NCBI RefSeq assembly: GCF_052119585.1
Contig: NZ_JBGQOJ010000016.1
Coordinates: 1-64,000, forward strand
Source of the DNA: JBGQOJ01 sp052119585
GTDB lineage: Bacteria; Pseudomonadota; Alphaproteobacteria; Rhodobacterales; Rhodobacteraceae
Reading direction: 5' to 3'
DNA: 64,000 bases
Positions within the stretch are counted from its first letter, which is position 1, and each line of letters begins with the position of its first letter. Below are positions 25,420 to 34,658 of the stretch, one piece after another. The notes below the pieces were generated by a model that saw nothing but the letters and a program-made list of their open reading frames with translations, was not told where the DNA came from and made no database searches. The translations under genes were made by a program, and so were the position numbers.

Positions 25420-25983
25420 GTGTCGCACGCAGAAGATCACGAAGGCACCCGCCGGGATTTCCTTTACTACGCAACGGCTGGCGCCGGTGCAGTAACGGTC
25501 GGCGCCGCAGTTTGGCCTTTGGTCAACCAAATGAACCCGAGTGCCGATGTCCAGGCGCTGGCCTCTATTCGCGTTGATGTATCCGCGCTTGAAGTCGGAA
25601 GCCAGTTGACGGTGAAGTGGCGGGGCAAGCCCGTTTTCATCCGTCGTCGCACGGAAGACGAGATTTCCGCAGCGCGCGCCGTTCCATTGGCCGATCTGGT
25701 GGATCAGGGCGCCGAGAATGCAAACGTGGCCGCCGAGGCGACCGCCGCAGACAAGAACCGCGCATTGGATGAAAGCGGCGAATGGCTGGTGATGATGGGC
25801 GTCTGCACACACCTGGGCTGTGTGCCTCTGGGTGACGGTGCCGGAGATTTCGGCGGATGGTTCTGCCCTTGTCATGGCTCGCATTACGATACGTCGGGTC
25901 GCATTCGAAAAGGCCCGGCCCCGCGCAACCTGCCGGTGCCTGTCGCAGAATTCGTGGACGCGTCCACCATCAAACTCGGTTAA
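25420..25983 (+). CDS. petA: Ubiquinol-cytochrome c reductase Rieske iron-sulfur subunit
   Basis: A 187-residue subunit of the cytochrome bc1 complex that carries electrons from ubiquinol to cytochrome c1. A twin-arginine signal anchor (TRRDFLYYATAGAGAV, about residues 10-36) holds it in the inner membrane with the head in the periplasm. The 2Fe-2S ligands are CTHLGC (129-134) and CPCHGSH (149-155). The start is the GTG at 25420 with GGGAG 8 nt upstream; a longer ATG frame from 25285 is not supported. First gene of petABC. Confidence 0.97.
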   Translation: MSHAEDHEGTRRDFLYYATAGAGAVTVGAAVWPLVNQMNPSADVQALASIRVDVSALEVGSQLTVKWRGKPVFIRRRTEDEISAARAVPLADLVDQGAENANVAAEATAADKNRALDESGEWLVMMGVCTHLGCVPLGDGAGDFGGWFCPCHGSHYDTSGRIRKGPAPRNLPVPVAEFVDASTIKLG

Positions 25984-25995
25984 GGGAGAGCGCAA

Positions 25996-27345
25996 ATGGC
26001 TGGAATTCCTCACGACCATTACGAACCTAAGTCAAACGGCGAAAAGTGGCTGCACACGCGGCTGCCGATCGTTGGTCTGCTTTACGACACGCTGATGCTC
26101 CCCACTCCGAAGAACCTGAACTGGATGTGGATCTGGGGCATTGTCCTGACGTTTTGTCTGGCGCTGCAAATCATTACCGGCATCGTGCTGGTCATGCATT
26201 ATACCCCCCATGTCGATATGGCCTTTGCCTCGGTCGAGCATATCATGCGCGACGTCAACGGTGGCTACATGCTGCGGTATCTGCACGCGAACGGCGCGTC
26301 GCTGTTCTTTGTCGCGGTATATGCCCACATCTTCCGCGGCCTTTACTACGGGTCGTACAAAGCCCCGCGCGAGATTACGTGGATCATCGGCATGTTTATC
26401 TACCTTGCGATGATGGCGACGGCATTCATGGGCTACGTTCTGCCATGGGGCCAGATGTCGTTCTGGGGCGCAACCGTCATCACCGGCCTGTTCGGCGCGA
26501 TCCCCTTGGTGGGCGAGCCTATTCAGGCCTGGTTGTTGGGCGGGCCTGCCGTGGACAACGCCACGTTGAACCGCTTTTTCTCATTGCACTACCTGCTGCC
26601 CTTCGTGATTGCCGGTCTTGTTATCGTTCACATCTGGGCCTTCCACACGACGGGCAACAACAACCCGACAGGTGTAGAAGTGCGTCGCGGATCGAAAGCC
26701 GAGGCCGAAAAAGACACGCTGCCGTTCTGGCCCTACTTCGTCATGAAGGATCTGTTCGCGCTGGCCGTGATTATGGTGATCTTCTTTGCGATCGTCGGCT
26801 TCATGCCCAACTATCTGGGCCACCCCGACAACTACACAATGGCAAACCCGCTGGCGACGCCTGCGCACATCGTCCCGGAATGGTATTTCCTGCCATTCTA
26901 CGCGATCCTGCGTGCGTTCACCGCTGATGTCTGGGTCGTGCAAATCGCCTCGTTCGTCACTGGCGGCATTGTAGACGCCAAGTTCTTTGGTGTTCTGGCG
27001 ATGTTCGGCGCGATTGCCGTTATGGCTCTGGCGCCGTGGCTTGATACATCGTCGGTCCGCTCGGGTCGTTATCGCCCCATGTTCAAATGGTGGTTTGCCC
27101 TGCTTGTCGTGGACTTTGTCGTCCTGATGTGGGTCGGTGCAATGCCCGCAGAAGAGCCCTACGCAACAATCTCGCTGATCGCATCGGCATACTGGTTCGG
27201 CTATTTCCTGATCCTCTTGCCCCTTCTGGGCGTGATCGAGAAACCGTTGGCACAGCCCGCCACGATCGAAGACGATTTCAACGCCCACTACGCCAAACCC
27301 GGTGCTGATGCAGCTTCTGCGTCCGCAACGACACCGGCAGAGTGA
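25996..27345 (+). CDS. petB: Cytochrome b of the bc1 complex
   Basis: A 449-residue inner-membrane subunit binding two b-type hemes and both quinone sites. About eight membrane helices are visible. Heme ligands lie in helix B (RYLHANGASLFFVAVYAHIF) and helix D (SLHYLLPFVIAGLVIVHIWAFH), and the PEWY Qo-site motif is in HIVPEWYFLPFYAIL. It is longer than mitochondrial cytochrome b because of an Ala/Pro-rich C-terminal tail, usual in this family. It sits 12 nt after petA and overlaps the region just before petC. Confidence 0.98.
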   Translation: MAGIPHDHYEPKSNGEKWLHTRLPIVGLLYDTLMLPTPKNLNWMWIWGIVLTFCLALQIITGIVLVMHYTPHVDMAFASVEHIMRDVNGGYMLRYLHANGASLFFVAVYAHIFRGLYYGSYKAPREITWIIGMFIYLAMMATAFMGYVLPWGQMSFWGATVITGLFGAIPLVGEPIQAWLLGGPAVDNATLNRFFSLHYLLPFVIAGLVIVHIWAFHTTGNNNPTGVEVRRGSKAEAEKDTLPFWPYFVMKDLFALAVIMVIFFAIVGFMPNYLGHPDNYTMANPLATPAHIVPEWYFLPFYAILRAFTADVWVVQIASFVTGGIVDAKFFGVLAMFGAIAVMALAPWLDTSSVRSGRYRPMFKWWFALLVVDFVVLMWVGAMPAEEPYATISLIASAYWFGYFLILLPLLGVIEKPLAQPATIEDDFNAHYAKPGADAASASATTPAE

Positions 27346-27356
27346 GAAAGGATCAC

Positions 27357-28151
27357 ATGACCATGATCAGAAACCTCACCCTTTCGGCGATTGCCGCACT
27401 TGCCCTGACAGCAGGTAACGCCATCGCAGCGGAAACCGCGCACATCGAAGATGTCGCGTTTTCCTTCGAAGGTCCGTTTGGCGCATTTGACCGGAACCAG
27501 CTGCAGCGCGGCCTTCAGGTTCACACAGAGGTCTGCTCGGCCTGTCACGGCCTGACCTTCGTGCCGATCCGCACGCTGTCAGACGAAGGCGGTCCCGCTC
27601 TTCCCGAAGAGCAGGTCATCGCCTATGCGAAAAACTTTACGGTGACCGACAAGGACACCGGCGAAGATCGCGAAGCGACACCCACAGACCATTTCCCTGC
27701 GTCCGGTCTGGAAAACGCACCTGACCTTAGCCTGATGGCCAAGGCCCGCGCTGGTTTTCATGGGCCATATGGCACCGGCATCAACCAGATGTTCAAGGGT
27801 ATCGGCGGACCGGAATATATCACCGCGATCCTGACCGGATACACCGGCGAGGAAAAAGAGCAGGCAGGCACGGTTTTTTATGAAAACCACGCCTTCCCCG
27901 GTGGCTGGATCGCAATGCCGCCGCCTCTGTCGGATGATCTTGTGGAATATGCTGACGGGCATTCCGCCAGCACTCAGCACTTGGCGGAAGACGTATCCGC
28001 CTTTTTGATGTGGACGGCAGAACCCAAGATGATGGCACGCAAGCAAACCGGTTTTGTCGCCGTGTTGTTCCTGACACTGTTGTCGGTGCTTTTGTACCTG
28101 ACGAACAAGCGGATCTGGGCTGGCGTCAAAGGCAAAAAGAAACACGCCTAA
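27357..28151 (+). CDS. petC: Cytochrome c1 of the bc1 complex
   Basis: A 264-residue protein. A cleavable signal peptide (1-24, cut after IAA) is followed by the heme c motif CSACH at residues 60-64. A periplasmic domain and a C-terminal membrane anchor (GFVAVLFLTLLSVLLYL) end in a Lys-rich tail. It passes electrons from the Rieske centre to soluble or membrane cytochrome c. The ATG at 27357 is chosen (AAAGGA upstream); a GTG at 27342 overlaps petB by 4 nt, and an ATG at 27363 is also possible. A terminator follows. Confidence 0.97.
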   Translation: MTMIRNLTLSAIAALALTAGNAIAAETAHIEDVAFSFEGPFGAFDRNQLQRGLQVHTEVCSACHGLTFVPIRTLSDEGGPALPEEQVIAYAKNFTVTDKDTGEDREATPTDHFPASGLENAPDLSLMAKARAGFHGPYGTGINQMFKGIGGPEYITAILTGYTGEEKEQAGTVFYENHAFPGGWIAMPPPLSDDLVEYADGHSASTQHLAEDVSAFLMWTAEPKMMARKQTGFVAVLFLTLLSVLLYLTNKRIWAGVKGKKKHA

Positions 28152-28172
28152 GTCAGGCCGTATCAAAAACAG

Positions 28173-28201
28173 AAAACCCCGCCGTACTGGCGGGTTTTTT
28201 T
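28173..28201. terminator. Terminator between petC and thiQ
   Basis: CCCGCC/GGCGGG with a 5-nt GTACT loop is flanked by AAAA on the left and seven T residues on the right. It terminates petABC, and the A-run makes it usable for the convergent thiBPQ operon as well. Confidence 0.85.
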
Positions 28202-28218
28202 ATGTGCCGCATCGGTCC

Positions 28219-28911
28219 CTAGCCAAGATAGCGGCGCAGTGCCTCTGGTGGATCGGCGAACAACGCTTTGGTTTCTTGCGGCGCGTGGGCGATCCCCTCT
28301 GCAACCAGCACCGTCTGACCAGCAATACGCAGCGCGTCTTGCGGATCATGTGTGACCATCAGCATTGTCGCACCGGACTCTGTCATCAGTTCAGCAACCA
28401 GATCCAACATCTCAACCCTCAATGCCGGGCCAAGCGCCGAGAACGGCTCATCCAGCAGCACAAGCGGCTTTCCCCGCAACAGCATTCGCGCCAAGGCCAC
28501 GCGGCTTTGCTGCCCGCCGGACAGTTCCGCAGGCTTGCGCCCACCCATGCCGTTCAGGCCCACGCGCAACAGCGCCTCGTTGACCTGTGCGGTTTGCGCC
28601 GGTGACAGCCGCAAATCGGGTCGCAGGCCAAGACCCACATTCTGTGCCGCCGTCAGATGCGGAAACAAGTTGTTGTCCTGAAACAGCAGGCTGATGGGCC
28701 GCTGCGCTGGCGAAAGCATTGAAATATTCTGACCTTCCCACAGAATCCGGCCCGCCGTGATCGGCACAAACCCGGCCAAAGCGCCAAGCAGGGTCGATTT
28801 CCCCGCCCCCGACGGCCCGACCACTGCAACGCGCGATCCTTGCTTGATTGTCAGGTCGGCACAAAGCTGGAAGTCGTCCATTTCGATCCGCAGTCCCTCA
28901 AGCGTCAACAT
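28219..28911 (-). CDS. thiQ: Thiamine ABC transporter ATP-binding protein
   Basis: A 230-residue ABC ATPase. Walker A is VGPSGAGKSTL, the Q-loop is LLFQDNNLFPH, the signature is LSGGQQSRVALARML, Walker B is LVLLDEPFSAL and the H-loop is MVTHD. It powers import of thiamine or its phosphates with ThiP and ThiB. The ATG at 28911 overlaps the thiP end by 14 nt. The length of 230 residues fits ThiQ, which is shorter than most ABC ATPases. Third gene of the riboswitch-controlled thiBPQ operon. Confidence 0.94.
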   Translation of the reverse strand: MLTLEGLRIEMDDFQLCADLTIKQGSRVAVVGPSGAGKSTLLGALAGFVPITAGRILWEGQNISMLSPAQRPISLLFQDNNLFPHLTAAQNVGLGLRPDLRLSPAQTAQVNEALLRVGLNGMGGRKPAELSGGQQSRVALARMLLRGKPLVLLDEPFSALGPALRVEMLDLVAELMTESGATMLMVTHDPQDALRIAGQTVLVAEGIAHAPQETKALFADPPEALRRYLG

Positions 28912-30472
28912 CCACCCGGCCCCCCCGATCAAATATCCAGAACAGCACAAGACTTAGCGCCAACAAGACCAAAGCAACACCCGCCGCACCCTCCATCCGG
29001 TAGGCCCCCATAAGTCGGTAAAGATGCAGGGGCAGCGTCGCGTGATCAGGGTCCGCGAACAGCGCAATCACCCCCAAATCGCCCATCGACAACGCCGCAG
29101 CCAACCCTGCGGCAAACCCGATTGGCCGCCGCAAACGCGGCAGCAACAGATACCGCAGCCGGGCCATGCCGGTCATGCCCAGACTGTCCGCCAAGGGACC
29201 GAACCGTGCCTCTACCTCTTGCACGGCCGGAATCAGCGCGCGCATCGCAAAGGGAAGGCTCATTACCGCGTTGATCGCCGCAGTGATCGGCAAGGCCAGC
29301 GCAACGGGATCAGCGACAGGAAAAACCAGTATGAACAGCCCCGTTCCAATCACCAAAGGAGAGGCCGCAATCGCCAGATACCCGATCCCCTCCATCATAA
29401 AAGACGCCCGCCCGAAACGCTTGCCCGCCACGACAAGGGCAACGGGCAGCGCCAGCCCCAGCGTCAGAAACGCCGAAACCAAAGCAACACAAACAGACCG
29501 CACCGCCGCCCAGCCGGTGCTGGCACCAAGTGACGCAAGCCCCGGCAAGCCCTGCAAGACGATCATCGTCAGCGGCACCAGCAGAAACGCCGCCGCAGCC
29601 ATGATCCAGCATGCGTCCAGCGCCCTCATCCACAGGGCGCCGGTATCCCAGCGCTGCACGATGCGGTCCACGCCGCCCCCCGTGACCACAGGAACAGTGA
29701 CCCAAATGGACACGCCCGCCAGAACGGCACAGATCGCAAACTGGATACAGGCCAAAAGCGCCGCTTTTCCCAGATCAAAGTCAAAGCGGAACGCCTGATA
29801 GATCGCCAGTTCGACGGTCGTCGCCTTTGGTCCACCCCCAAGCGCAAGAGCGACTGCAAAGCTGGTCGTGCATATCAGAAAGATCACCACGAATGCGCCG
29901 GGCAGAACGGTCCTTAGCATCGGGCGTTCCAGCACATGTTTCACGTCGGTGGACGAGAACCCCAAAGAGGCCGCAAGGCGGAACCGCTCTGCCGGTATCG
30001 CCTGCCATCCTTGCAGGATAAGGCGGGTCGACAACGGCAGGTTAAAGAACACATGCGCCAGCACGACGCCCTGAAACCCGTAGATCGAAACAGGCTCTGA
30101 TCCGGCCCAAAGCAGCGCGTGGTTCACCATGCCATTGCGGCCAAACACCGCCAGCAACCCAAGGACGGCCACGATAACGGGCAGAATGAAAGGCGCACCA
30201 AGCAGCGTCACCAACAGGCCCTTTCCGACAAACTGCCGCCGCGCCAGCGCCCGCGCGACAGGTATCGCAAGGCCAACGCTCAGCGCAGAGGACACAAACG
30301 CTTGCATCAGGGTGAACCGCACCGCCTGCCAGTCCGCCGGACCCAAGCCGCCAAACCCTTCGGCACGCCAGACAACAGCGCCCAGCGTGCCAATCGTCAG
30401 CGTCAGGACAAGGGCCGCAGCCGCGGCCCCCGCCCAAACCACCGGCGTTATTGCGACAGCGCGCTTAGCCAT
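28898..30472 (-). CDS. thiP: Thiamine ABC transporter permease
   Basis: A 524-residue permease made of two fused BPD_transp halves, each with about six membrane helices. The EAA-like loops lie around WQAIPAERFRLAASLGFSS (first half) and EVEARFGPLADSLGMTGMARL (second half), where ThiQ docks. Fused permeases of this length are typical of ThiP. It overlaps the thiB 3' end by 25 nt and thiQ by 14 nt, so translation is coupled along the operon. Confidence 0.94.
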   Translation of the reverse strand: MAKRAVAITPVVWAGAAAAALVLTLTIGTLGAVVWRAEGFGGLGPADWQAVRFTLMQAFVSSALSVGLAIPVARALARRQFVGKGLLVTLLGAPFILPVIVAVLGLLAVFGRNGMVNHALLWAGSEPVSIYGFQGVVLAHVFFNLPLSTRLILQGWQAIPAERFRLAASLGFSSTDVKHVLERPMLRTVLPGAFVVIFLICTTSFAVALALGGGPKATTVELAIYQAFRFDFDLGKAALLACIQFAICAVLAGVSIWVTVPVVTGGGVDRIVQRWDTGALWMRALDACWIMAAAAFLLVPLTMIVLQGLPGLASLGASTGWAAVRSVCVALVSAFLTLGLALPVALVVAGKRFGRASFMMEGIGYLAIAASPLVIGTGLFILVFPVADPVALALPITAAINAVMSLPFAMRALIPAVQEVEARFGPLADSLGMTGMARLRYLLLPRLRRPIGFAAGLAAALSMGDLGVIALFADPDHATLPLHLYRLMGAYRMEGAAGVALVLLALSLVLFWIFDRGGRVDVDA

Positions 30473-31428
30473 TCGGCCAATGCCGCGTCGCGCAGGGCGT
30501 CGGCGTCGTCTTCCGAATAGAAAATCGTCTTGGCCGGCACACCCAGCTGCGCGAATTCAGGCGGCAGCTTTGATGGGTCCAGTTTCGCAGGATAGGACCA
30601 GTTTCCGGTTGGGATAAGCGACTGGAATTCCTCTGTCAGAATGAAATCCATGAACGCGTCTGCCAGTTCCGGCTGGTCCGTTCCGGCAATTTTCCCCGCA
30701 AGCTCGACCATGAAATAGTGCCCTTCATCAAAGATGGCTGCAGACTTTGTCTGATCCTGCTCCGCGATGATATGGTACAGCCGCGACGTCGTGTAAGACA
30801 GCACCATATCCGCCTCGCCGTCGGTGAACATGCCATACGCCTCGGACCAGCCTTTGGTCACGGTCAGGATTTTTGGGGCCAGTTTGGTCCAGGCGGCCTG
30901 TGCCTCGTCACCATAAATCGCCTTGACCCACAGCAAAAGCGCAAGGCCAGAGATCGAGGTGCGCGGGTCCTGGATCACGATTTTCAGATCATCCGGCGCG
31001 TCCAGCAAAGCCTGAAAGCTGGTCGGTGGATTGGTGATCCTTGTGTTGTCGTAGACGAAGGCGGTGTAGCCCCAGTTGAACGGCAGGAACACCTCATCGG
31101 TCCATTTGATCGGCATCGTCAGGTCGGTCGTGTCCTGACCATGGGTGGCGAACAGGCCGGTTTCGCGGGCTTTTTTGGTGACATCGGTGTTCAACCCGAT
31201 CACCGCGTCCGCCTTGGTGCGCGCGCCTTCCAACATCAGTCGCGGCAACACGTCGCCGGTCACGAATTGCAGGTCACAGGCGCAGGTTTTCTCGAACGCC
31301 GCTTCAATCGCGGGGCCGGGGCCCCATTCGGACCCGAAATAGTCGGGGGCATAGACTGTTAGCACTGGGGTCTCTGCCTGCGCGACTGTCGCAAGGCAAA
31401 GTCCCGCAGCAAGTGTCAGATATCTCAT
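30448..31428 (-). CDS. thiB: Thiamine-binding periplasmic protein
   Basis: A 326-residue solute-binding protein with a signal peptide (1-19, cut after AQA). The mature protein begins ETPVLTVYAPDYFGSEWGPG, as in ThiB, and contains DAVIGLN, FNWGYTAFVYD, IQDPRTSISGLALLLW and GWSEAYGMFTDGEADMVLSYTTS, which match the ThiB/TbpA family. It delivers thiamine, TMP or TPP to ThiPQ. The ATG at 31428 is chosen because GGAGG lies 6 nt upstream; the ATG at 31434 would leave no spacing. The gene is preceded by a TPP riboswitch. Confidence 0.95.
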   Translation of the reverse strand: MRYLTLAAGLCLATVAQAETPVLTVYAPDYFGSEWGPGPAIEAAFEKTCACDLQFVTGDVLPRLMLEGARTKADAVIGLNTDVTKKARETGLFATHGQDTTDLTMPIKWTDEVFLPFNWGYTAFVYDNTRITNPPTSFQALLDAPDDLKIVIQDPRTSISGLALLLWVKAIYGDEAQAAWTKLAPKILTVTKGWSEAYGMFTDGEADMVLSYTTSRLYHIIAEQDQTKSAAIFDEGHYFMVELAGKIAGTDQPELADAFMDFILTEEFQSLIPTGNWSYPAKLDPSKLPPEFAQLGVPAKTIFYSEDDADALRDAALAEWLSALSQ

Positions 31429-31435
31429 CGTCATC

Positions 31436-31467
31436 CTCCATATGCGACGGGCGGGGTCAGGATGGAG
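31436..31467 (-). promoter_or_regulatory. Possible Shine-Dalgarno-sequestering hairpin of thiB
   Basis: On the minus strand CTCCAT (31467-31462) can pair with ATGGAG (31441-31436), which overlaps the thiB Shine-Dalgarno. It lies between the riboswitch and the start codon and could act as the expression platform for translational control. Confidence 0.4.
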
Positions 31468-31481
31468 AATATCCAACAACC

Positions 31482-31558
31482 TTCCCTCCGCCGGTCTTAA
31501 CCGGTTCAGGTTCAACGGGTCCGCAAATGCGTCTCAGCCCTTTCGAGCACCCCGAGGT
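31482..31558 (-). promoter_or_regulatory. TPP riboswitch (thi-box)
   Basis: On the minus strand the conserved core elements occur in order: GGGGTGC, CTGAGA, GACCCGTTGAACCTGA, and CCGGTTAA followed by CCGGCGGAGGGA. These are the strongly conserved pyrimidine- and pyrophosphate-sensing parts of the thi-box. It ends about 54 nt before the thiB ATG, consistent with thiamine-pyrophosphate repression of thiBPQ. Confidence 0.95.
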
Positions 31559-31656
31559 AGGTGAATATCTAGGCGCGATAGGCCCCCCAGACAAGCCAAA
31601 ACCGCTTGAGGCGCAGTCACGCGCCCGCTAGACCGTTTCCTAAAGGAGCCCTGCCC

Positions 31657-32757
31657 ATGTCGATCAACTCTTTCGGTCATCTGTTTCGCGTCACCACTTG
31701 GGGCGAAAGCCACGGCCCGGCCCTGGGTGCCACTGTTGACGGCTGCCCCCCCGGCGTGCCGGTGACCGAGGCGATGATCCAGCACTGGCTGGACAAGCGC
31801 AAACCGGGCCAGAACAAGTTCACCACCCAGCGCCAAGAAGCGGACGAGGTGAAAATCCTGTCCGGCGTGTTCGAAGGGCAGACCACCGGAACACCGATCC
31901 AGTTGATGATCGAAAACACCGATCAGCGGTCCAAGGATTATGGCGACATCGCCGAGAAGTTCCGCCCCGGTCATGCCGACATCACCTATTGGCAGAAATA
32001 CGGAATCCGTGACTATCGCGGCGGCGGGCGGTCCTCTGCCCGCGAAACGGCATCCCGCGTGGCGGCGGGCGGCGTTGCCCGCGAGGCAATCCGCGTGCTT
32101 GCGCCCAATGTGCAGATCACCGGGTATATGGTGCAGATGGGCCCGCATAAAATTGATCGTGACGGCTTTGACTGGGACCAGATCGAACAGAACCCGTTCT
32201 GGGTGCCTGACGCCAAGGCCGCGACCGATTGGGCCGACTATCTGGGCGGTCTGCGCAAATCCGGCAGTTCTGTCGGCGCGATAATCGAGGTGGTTGCACG
32301 CGGGGTTCCCGCAGGCATCGGCGCACCGGTTTACGGCAAGTTAGACACTGATCTGGCCGCCGCGATGATGTCGATCAACGCTGTCAAAGGCGTGGAAATC
32401 GGAGAAGGCATGTCGGCCGCCATGCTGACCGGGGAACTAAATGCCGACGAAATCAGCATGGGGCCGGGCGGGCCGGTCTATTCGTCCAACCATGCGGGCG
32501 GCATTCTGGGGGGTATTTCCACCGGGCAGGACATTGTCGTCCGCTTTGCGGTCAAGCCCACATCATCGATCCTGAAGCCACGCAAGACAATCACCAAATC
32601 CGGGGAAGAGACCGAGATCATCACAAAAGGGCGTCACGACCCCTGTGTCGGCATCCGCGCCGTGCCTGTGGGCGAGGCGATGATGGCCTGCGTGATCCTT
32701 GACCACCTGCTGTTGCATCGCGGACAGATCGGCGAAAACCGGGGGCTGATCGGCTAA
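31657..32757 (+). CDS. aroC: Chorismate synthase
   Basis: A 366-residue FMN-dependent enzyme that makes chorismate from EPSP, the last shikimate step. The three family signatures are visible: GESHGPALGATVDGCPPG near the N terminus, DYRGGGRSSARETASRVAAG, and FAVKPTSSI near residue 310, with RHDPCVGIRAVPVGEAM. The ATG at 31657 has AAAGGAG upstream. It is transcribed divergently from the TPP riboswitch and followed after 3 nt by the AEC carrier gene. Confidence 0.97.
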   Translation: MSINSFGHLFRVTTWGESHGPALGATVDGCPPGVPVTEAMIQHWLDKRKPGQNKFTTQRQEADEVKILSGVFEGQTTGTPIQLMIENTDQRSKDYGDIAEKFRPGHADITYWQKYGIRDYRGGGRSSARETASRVAAGGVAREAIRVLAPNVQITGYMVQMGPHKIDRDGFDWDQIEQNPFWVPDAKAATDWADYLGGLRKSGSSVGAIIEVVARGVPAGIGAPVYGKLDTDLAAAMMSINAVKGVEIGEGMSAAMLTGELNADEISMGPGGPVYSSNHAGGILGGISTGQDIVVRFAVKPTSSILKPRKTITKSGEETEIITKGRHDPCVGIRAVPVGEAMMACVILDHLLLHRGQIGENRGLIG

Positions 32758-32760
32758 TCT

Positions 32761-33705
32761 ATGATCGGGATCCTTTCCATCACCTTTCCGATCTTTGCTG
32801 CGATCGGGTTGGGCTATGGAACGGTCAAGGGTGGGTTGTTCCGGCAATCTGACATGCGTGTTTTGGGGGCTTATGTCATCAACATCGCACTGCCCGCTTT
32901 GATCTTTCTGTCTGTATCCAGCCGCAGCCTGTCCGAGGTGCTGAACCCGGCCTATCTTCTTGTCTACCTATTGGGCAGTCTTGCAACGCTCGCCCTTGCC
33001 TATCTTTGGTTCACGTTGCAGGGCGTTGGCCCGGCACGTCGCGCGATAGGCGCCATGGGGTCGGCCTGTTCCAATTCCGGTTATGTCGGTTACCCTGTCA
33101 TGATGATGATCCTGCCCGATATCGCAGGTCTGGTGCTTGCAATGAGCGTCGTGGTCGAGAATGTCGTCATTGTTCCGCTTTGCCTTGTGCTGCTGGATTT
33201 GTCGCGCGACCGGCAGTCGAAAAGCGTTCCGAAACTGCTGGTCGCATTGCTGCTCGGGCTTCTGAAACGTCCCATCGTCATTGCGCTGCTCCTTGCGATC
33301 ACGACCGTTGCCAGCGGCATTCCGCTTCCCGTTGCGGTGACGAAATTGCTGTCGATGCTGGCCGGGTCGGCCAGTGCATTGGCGCTGCTTGTGATCGGCG
33401 GTTCGCTTGTTGGTCTGCCGATCAAAGGGAATCGCGCGATGGCCGCTCAAATTGCGGCAGGCAAGCTGCTGTTGCATCCCGCCGTCATGTTCGGTGCCGT
33501 TCTGCTTGTTCCGATGCTGGGGCTTCCCCTGCTGTCACAAGAATTGCAACACGCGGTCATTCTGACGGCGGCGATGCCGATGATGGGTATTTATGCGATC
33601 CTTGCGCAGGAATACGGGCATGAAGGCATTGCCTCTATCTCGCTTTTGGGGGCAACGGTGGGGGCGTTTTTTACTTTAAGCTGCCTGTTGTGGCTGTTTT
33701 CCTGA
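32761..33705 (+). CDS. AEC-family (auxin efflux carrier-like) transporter
   Basis: A 314-residue membrane protein with ten hydrophobic segments in two groups around a polar central loop (LDLSRDRQSKSVPK). The family motifs MGSACSNSGYVGYPVMMMI and GGSLVG are present. Members carry malate, malonate or other small acids in bacteria, and the substrate here is unknown. It begins 3 nt after aroC and is probably co-transcribed. Its last 30 bp overlap the end of the convergent DMT gene. Confidence 0.9.
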   Translation: MIGILSITFPIFAAIGLGYGTVKGGLFRQSDMRVLGAYVINIALPALIFLSVSSRSLSEVLNPAYLLVYLLGSLATLALAYLWFTLQGVGPARRAIGAMGSACSNSGYVGYPVMMMILPDIAGLVLAMSVVVENVVIVPLCLVLLDLSRDRQSKSVPKLLVALLLGLLKRPIVIALLLAITTVASGIPLPVAVTKLLSMLAGSASALALLVIGGSLVGLPIKGNRAMAAQIAAGKLLLHPAVMFGAVLLVPMLGLPLLSQELQHAVILTAAMPMMGIYAILAQEYGHEGIASISLLGATVGAFFTLSCLLWLFS

Positions 33706-34569
33706 AGGCGGCTGTTTTGACAGTTGAACCGCAAGAATACCACCCGCGATAATCGCAACCCCCAGCACATCCAGCCAGCCAAGGGTCTCGCCCAACAAGG
33801 CAGCGGCGACAGCGACACCGAAAAACGGGTTGAGGAAATGGAACGTCGCAGCACGCACGGCACCGATGCGGTTGACCAAGGAGAACCAGACAAAGGTCGC
33901 CAAAACCCCGGGAACCAGCGTGGTATAGGCGAAAGCGGCGATCAGCGGCCCTGACAGGCGCACATGGAACGGCTCAAACAGATAGGCGACAACGGCAAGG
34001 ATACCCGAGCCGATGAACATCTGCAGGCCGACAATCATCATCACATTCCCGCCCGACGACGCGCCGCGCACCGAAAGAGTGGCAAGGCTTAGCGCCAATG
34101 CAGCAATGCCGCACAAGATCACGCCATAAAGGTCAACGCCCCCGCTTAGCCGCGAACCCATGATGATCGCGACACCGATAACGCCGGCGATCAGTCCCCA
34201 AACACCCAATGGCCTGATCTTGTCTTTCAGAAACAGCCACCCAAGCACGGCAACCATCAGCGGCATCGTCGCGGCGATGATCGCGGCCAAAGACGCCTCT
34301 ATGGTTTGCATCGCGACAAAGTTCAGTCCCAGATACAGCGCGTTCTGGCACAGGCCAAAAATGATCGTCGCGCGCCACTGGGCAGGGCTTAGGCGCCATG
34401 TCTGCCCCATGGCAAGCGCGATCAGAACCCCGACAATGCCCGACAACAAGAACCGAAGCGATAGAGAGGCCAAAGGCGCGGCGTCCGCTACGATAATCCG
34501 CGCCGAGGTAAAGGCGCTTGACCACATCAGGGCAAACGCCAGCCCCATTCCTATTGCACGAAGATCCAT
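33676..34569 (-). CDS. DMT-superfamily (EamA) transporter
   Basis: A 297-residue inner-membrane protein with ten helices in two EamA repeats (about 8-130 and 145-285). The first helix region GLAFALMWSSAFTSARIIVADAAP and FHFLNPFFGVAVAAALLGE are typical of this family. The ATG at 34569 has AGGA upstream; longer frames reach into Arg-rich non-membrane sequence. The gene ends inside the convergent AEC gene. The substrate is unknown; amino acids or metabolites are usual for EamA exporters. Confidence 0.92.
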   Translation of the reverse strand: MDLRAIGMGLAFALMWSSAFTSARIIVADAAPLASLSLRFLLSGIVGVLIALAMGQTWRLSPAQWRATIIFGLCQNALYLGLNFVAMQTIEASLAAIIAATMPLMVAVLGWLFLKDKIRPLGVWGLIAGVIGVAIIMGSRLSGGVDLYGVILCGIAALALSLATLSVRGASSGGNVMMIVGLQMFIGSGILAVVAYLFEPFHVRLSGPLIAAFAYTTLVPGVLATFVWFSLVNRIGAVRAATFHFLNPFFGVAVAAALLGETLGWLDVLGVAIIAGGILAVQLSKQPPSGKQPQQAA

Positions 34570-34658
34570 CAAAAGTCCTAACTGACTGGCCGAAAAAGAA
34601 AAGGGCCGCACAATGGCGACCCTAGTCAATTCGTATAGCGGCGCAAGGCCGGAACGGA

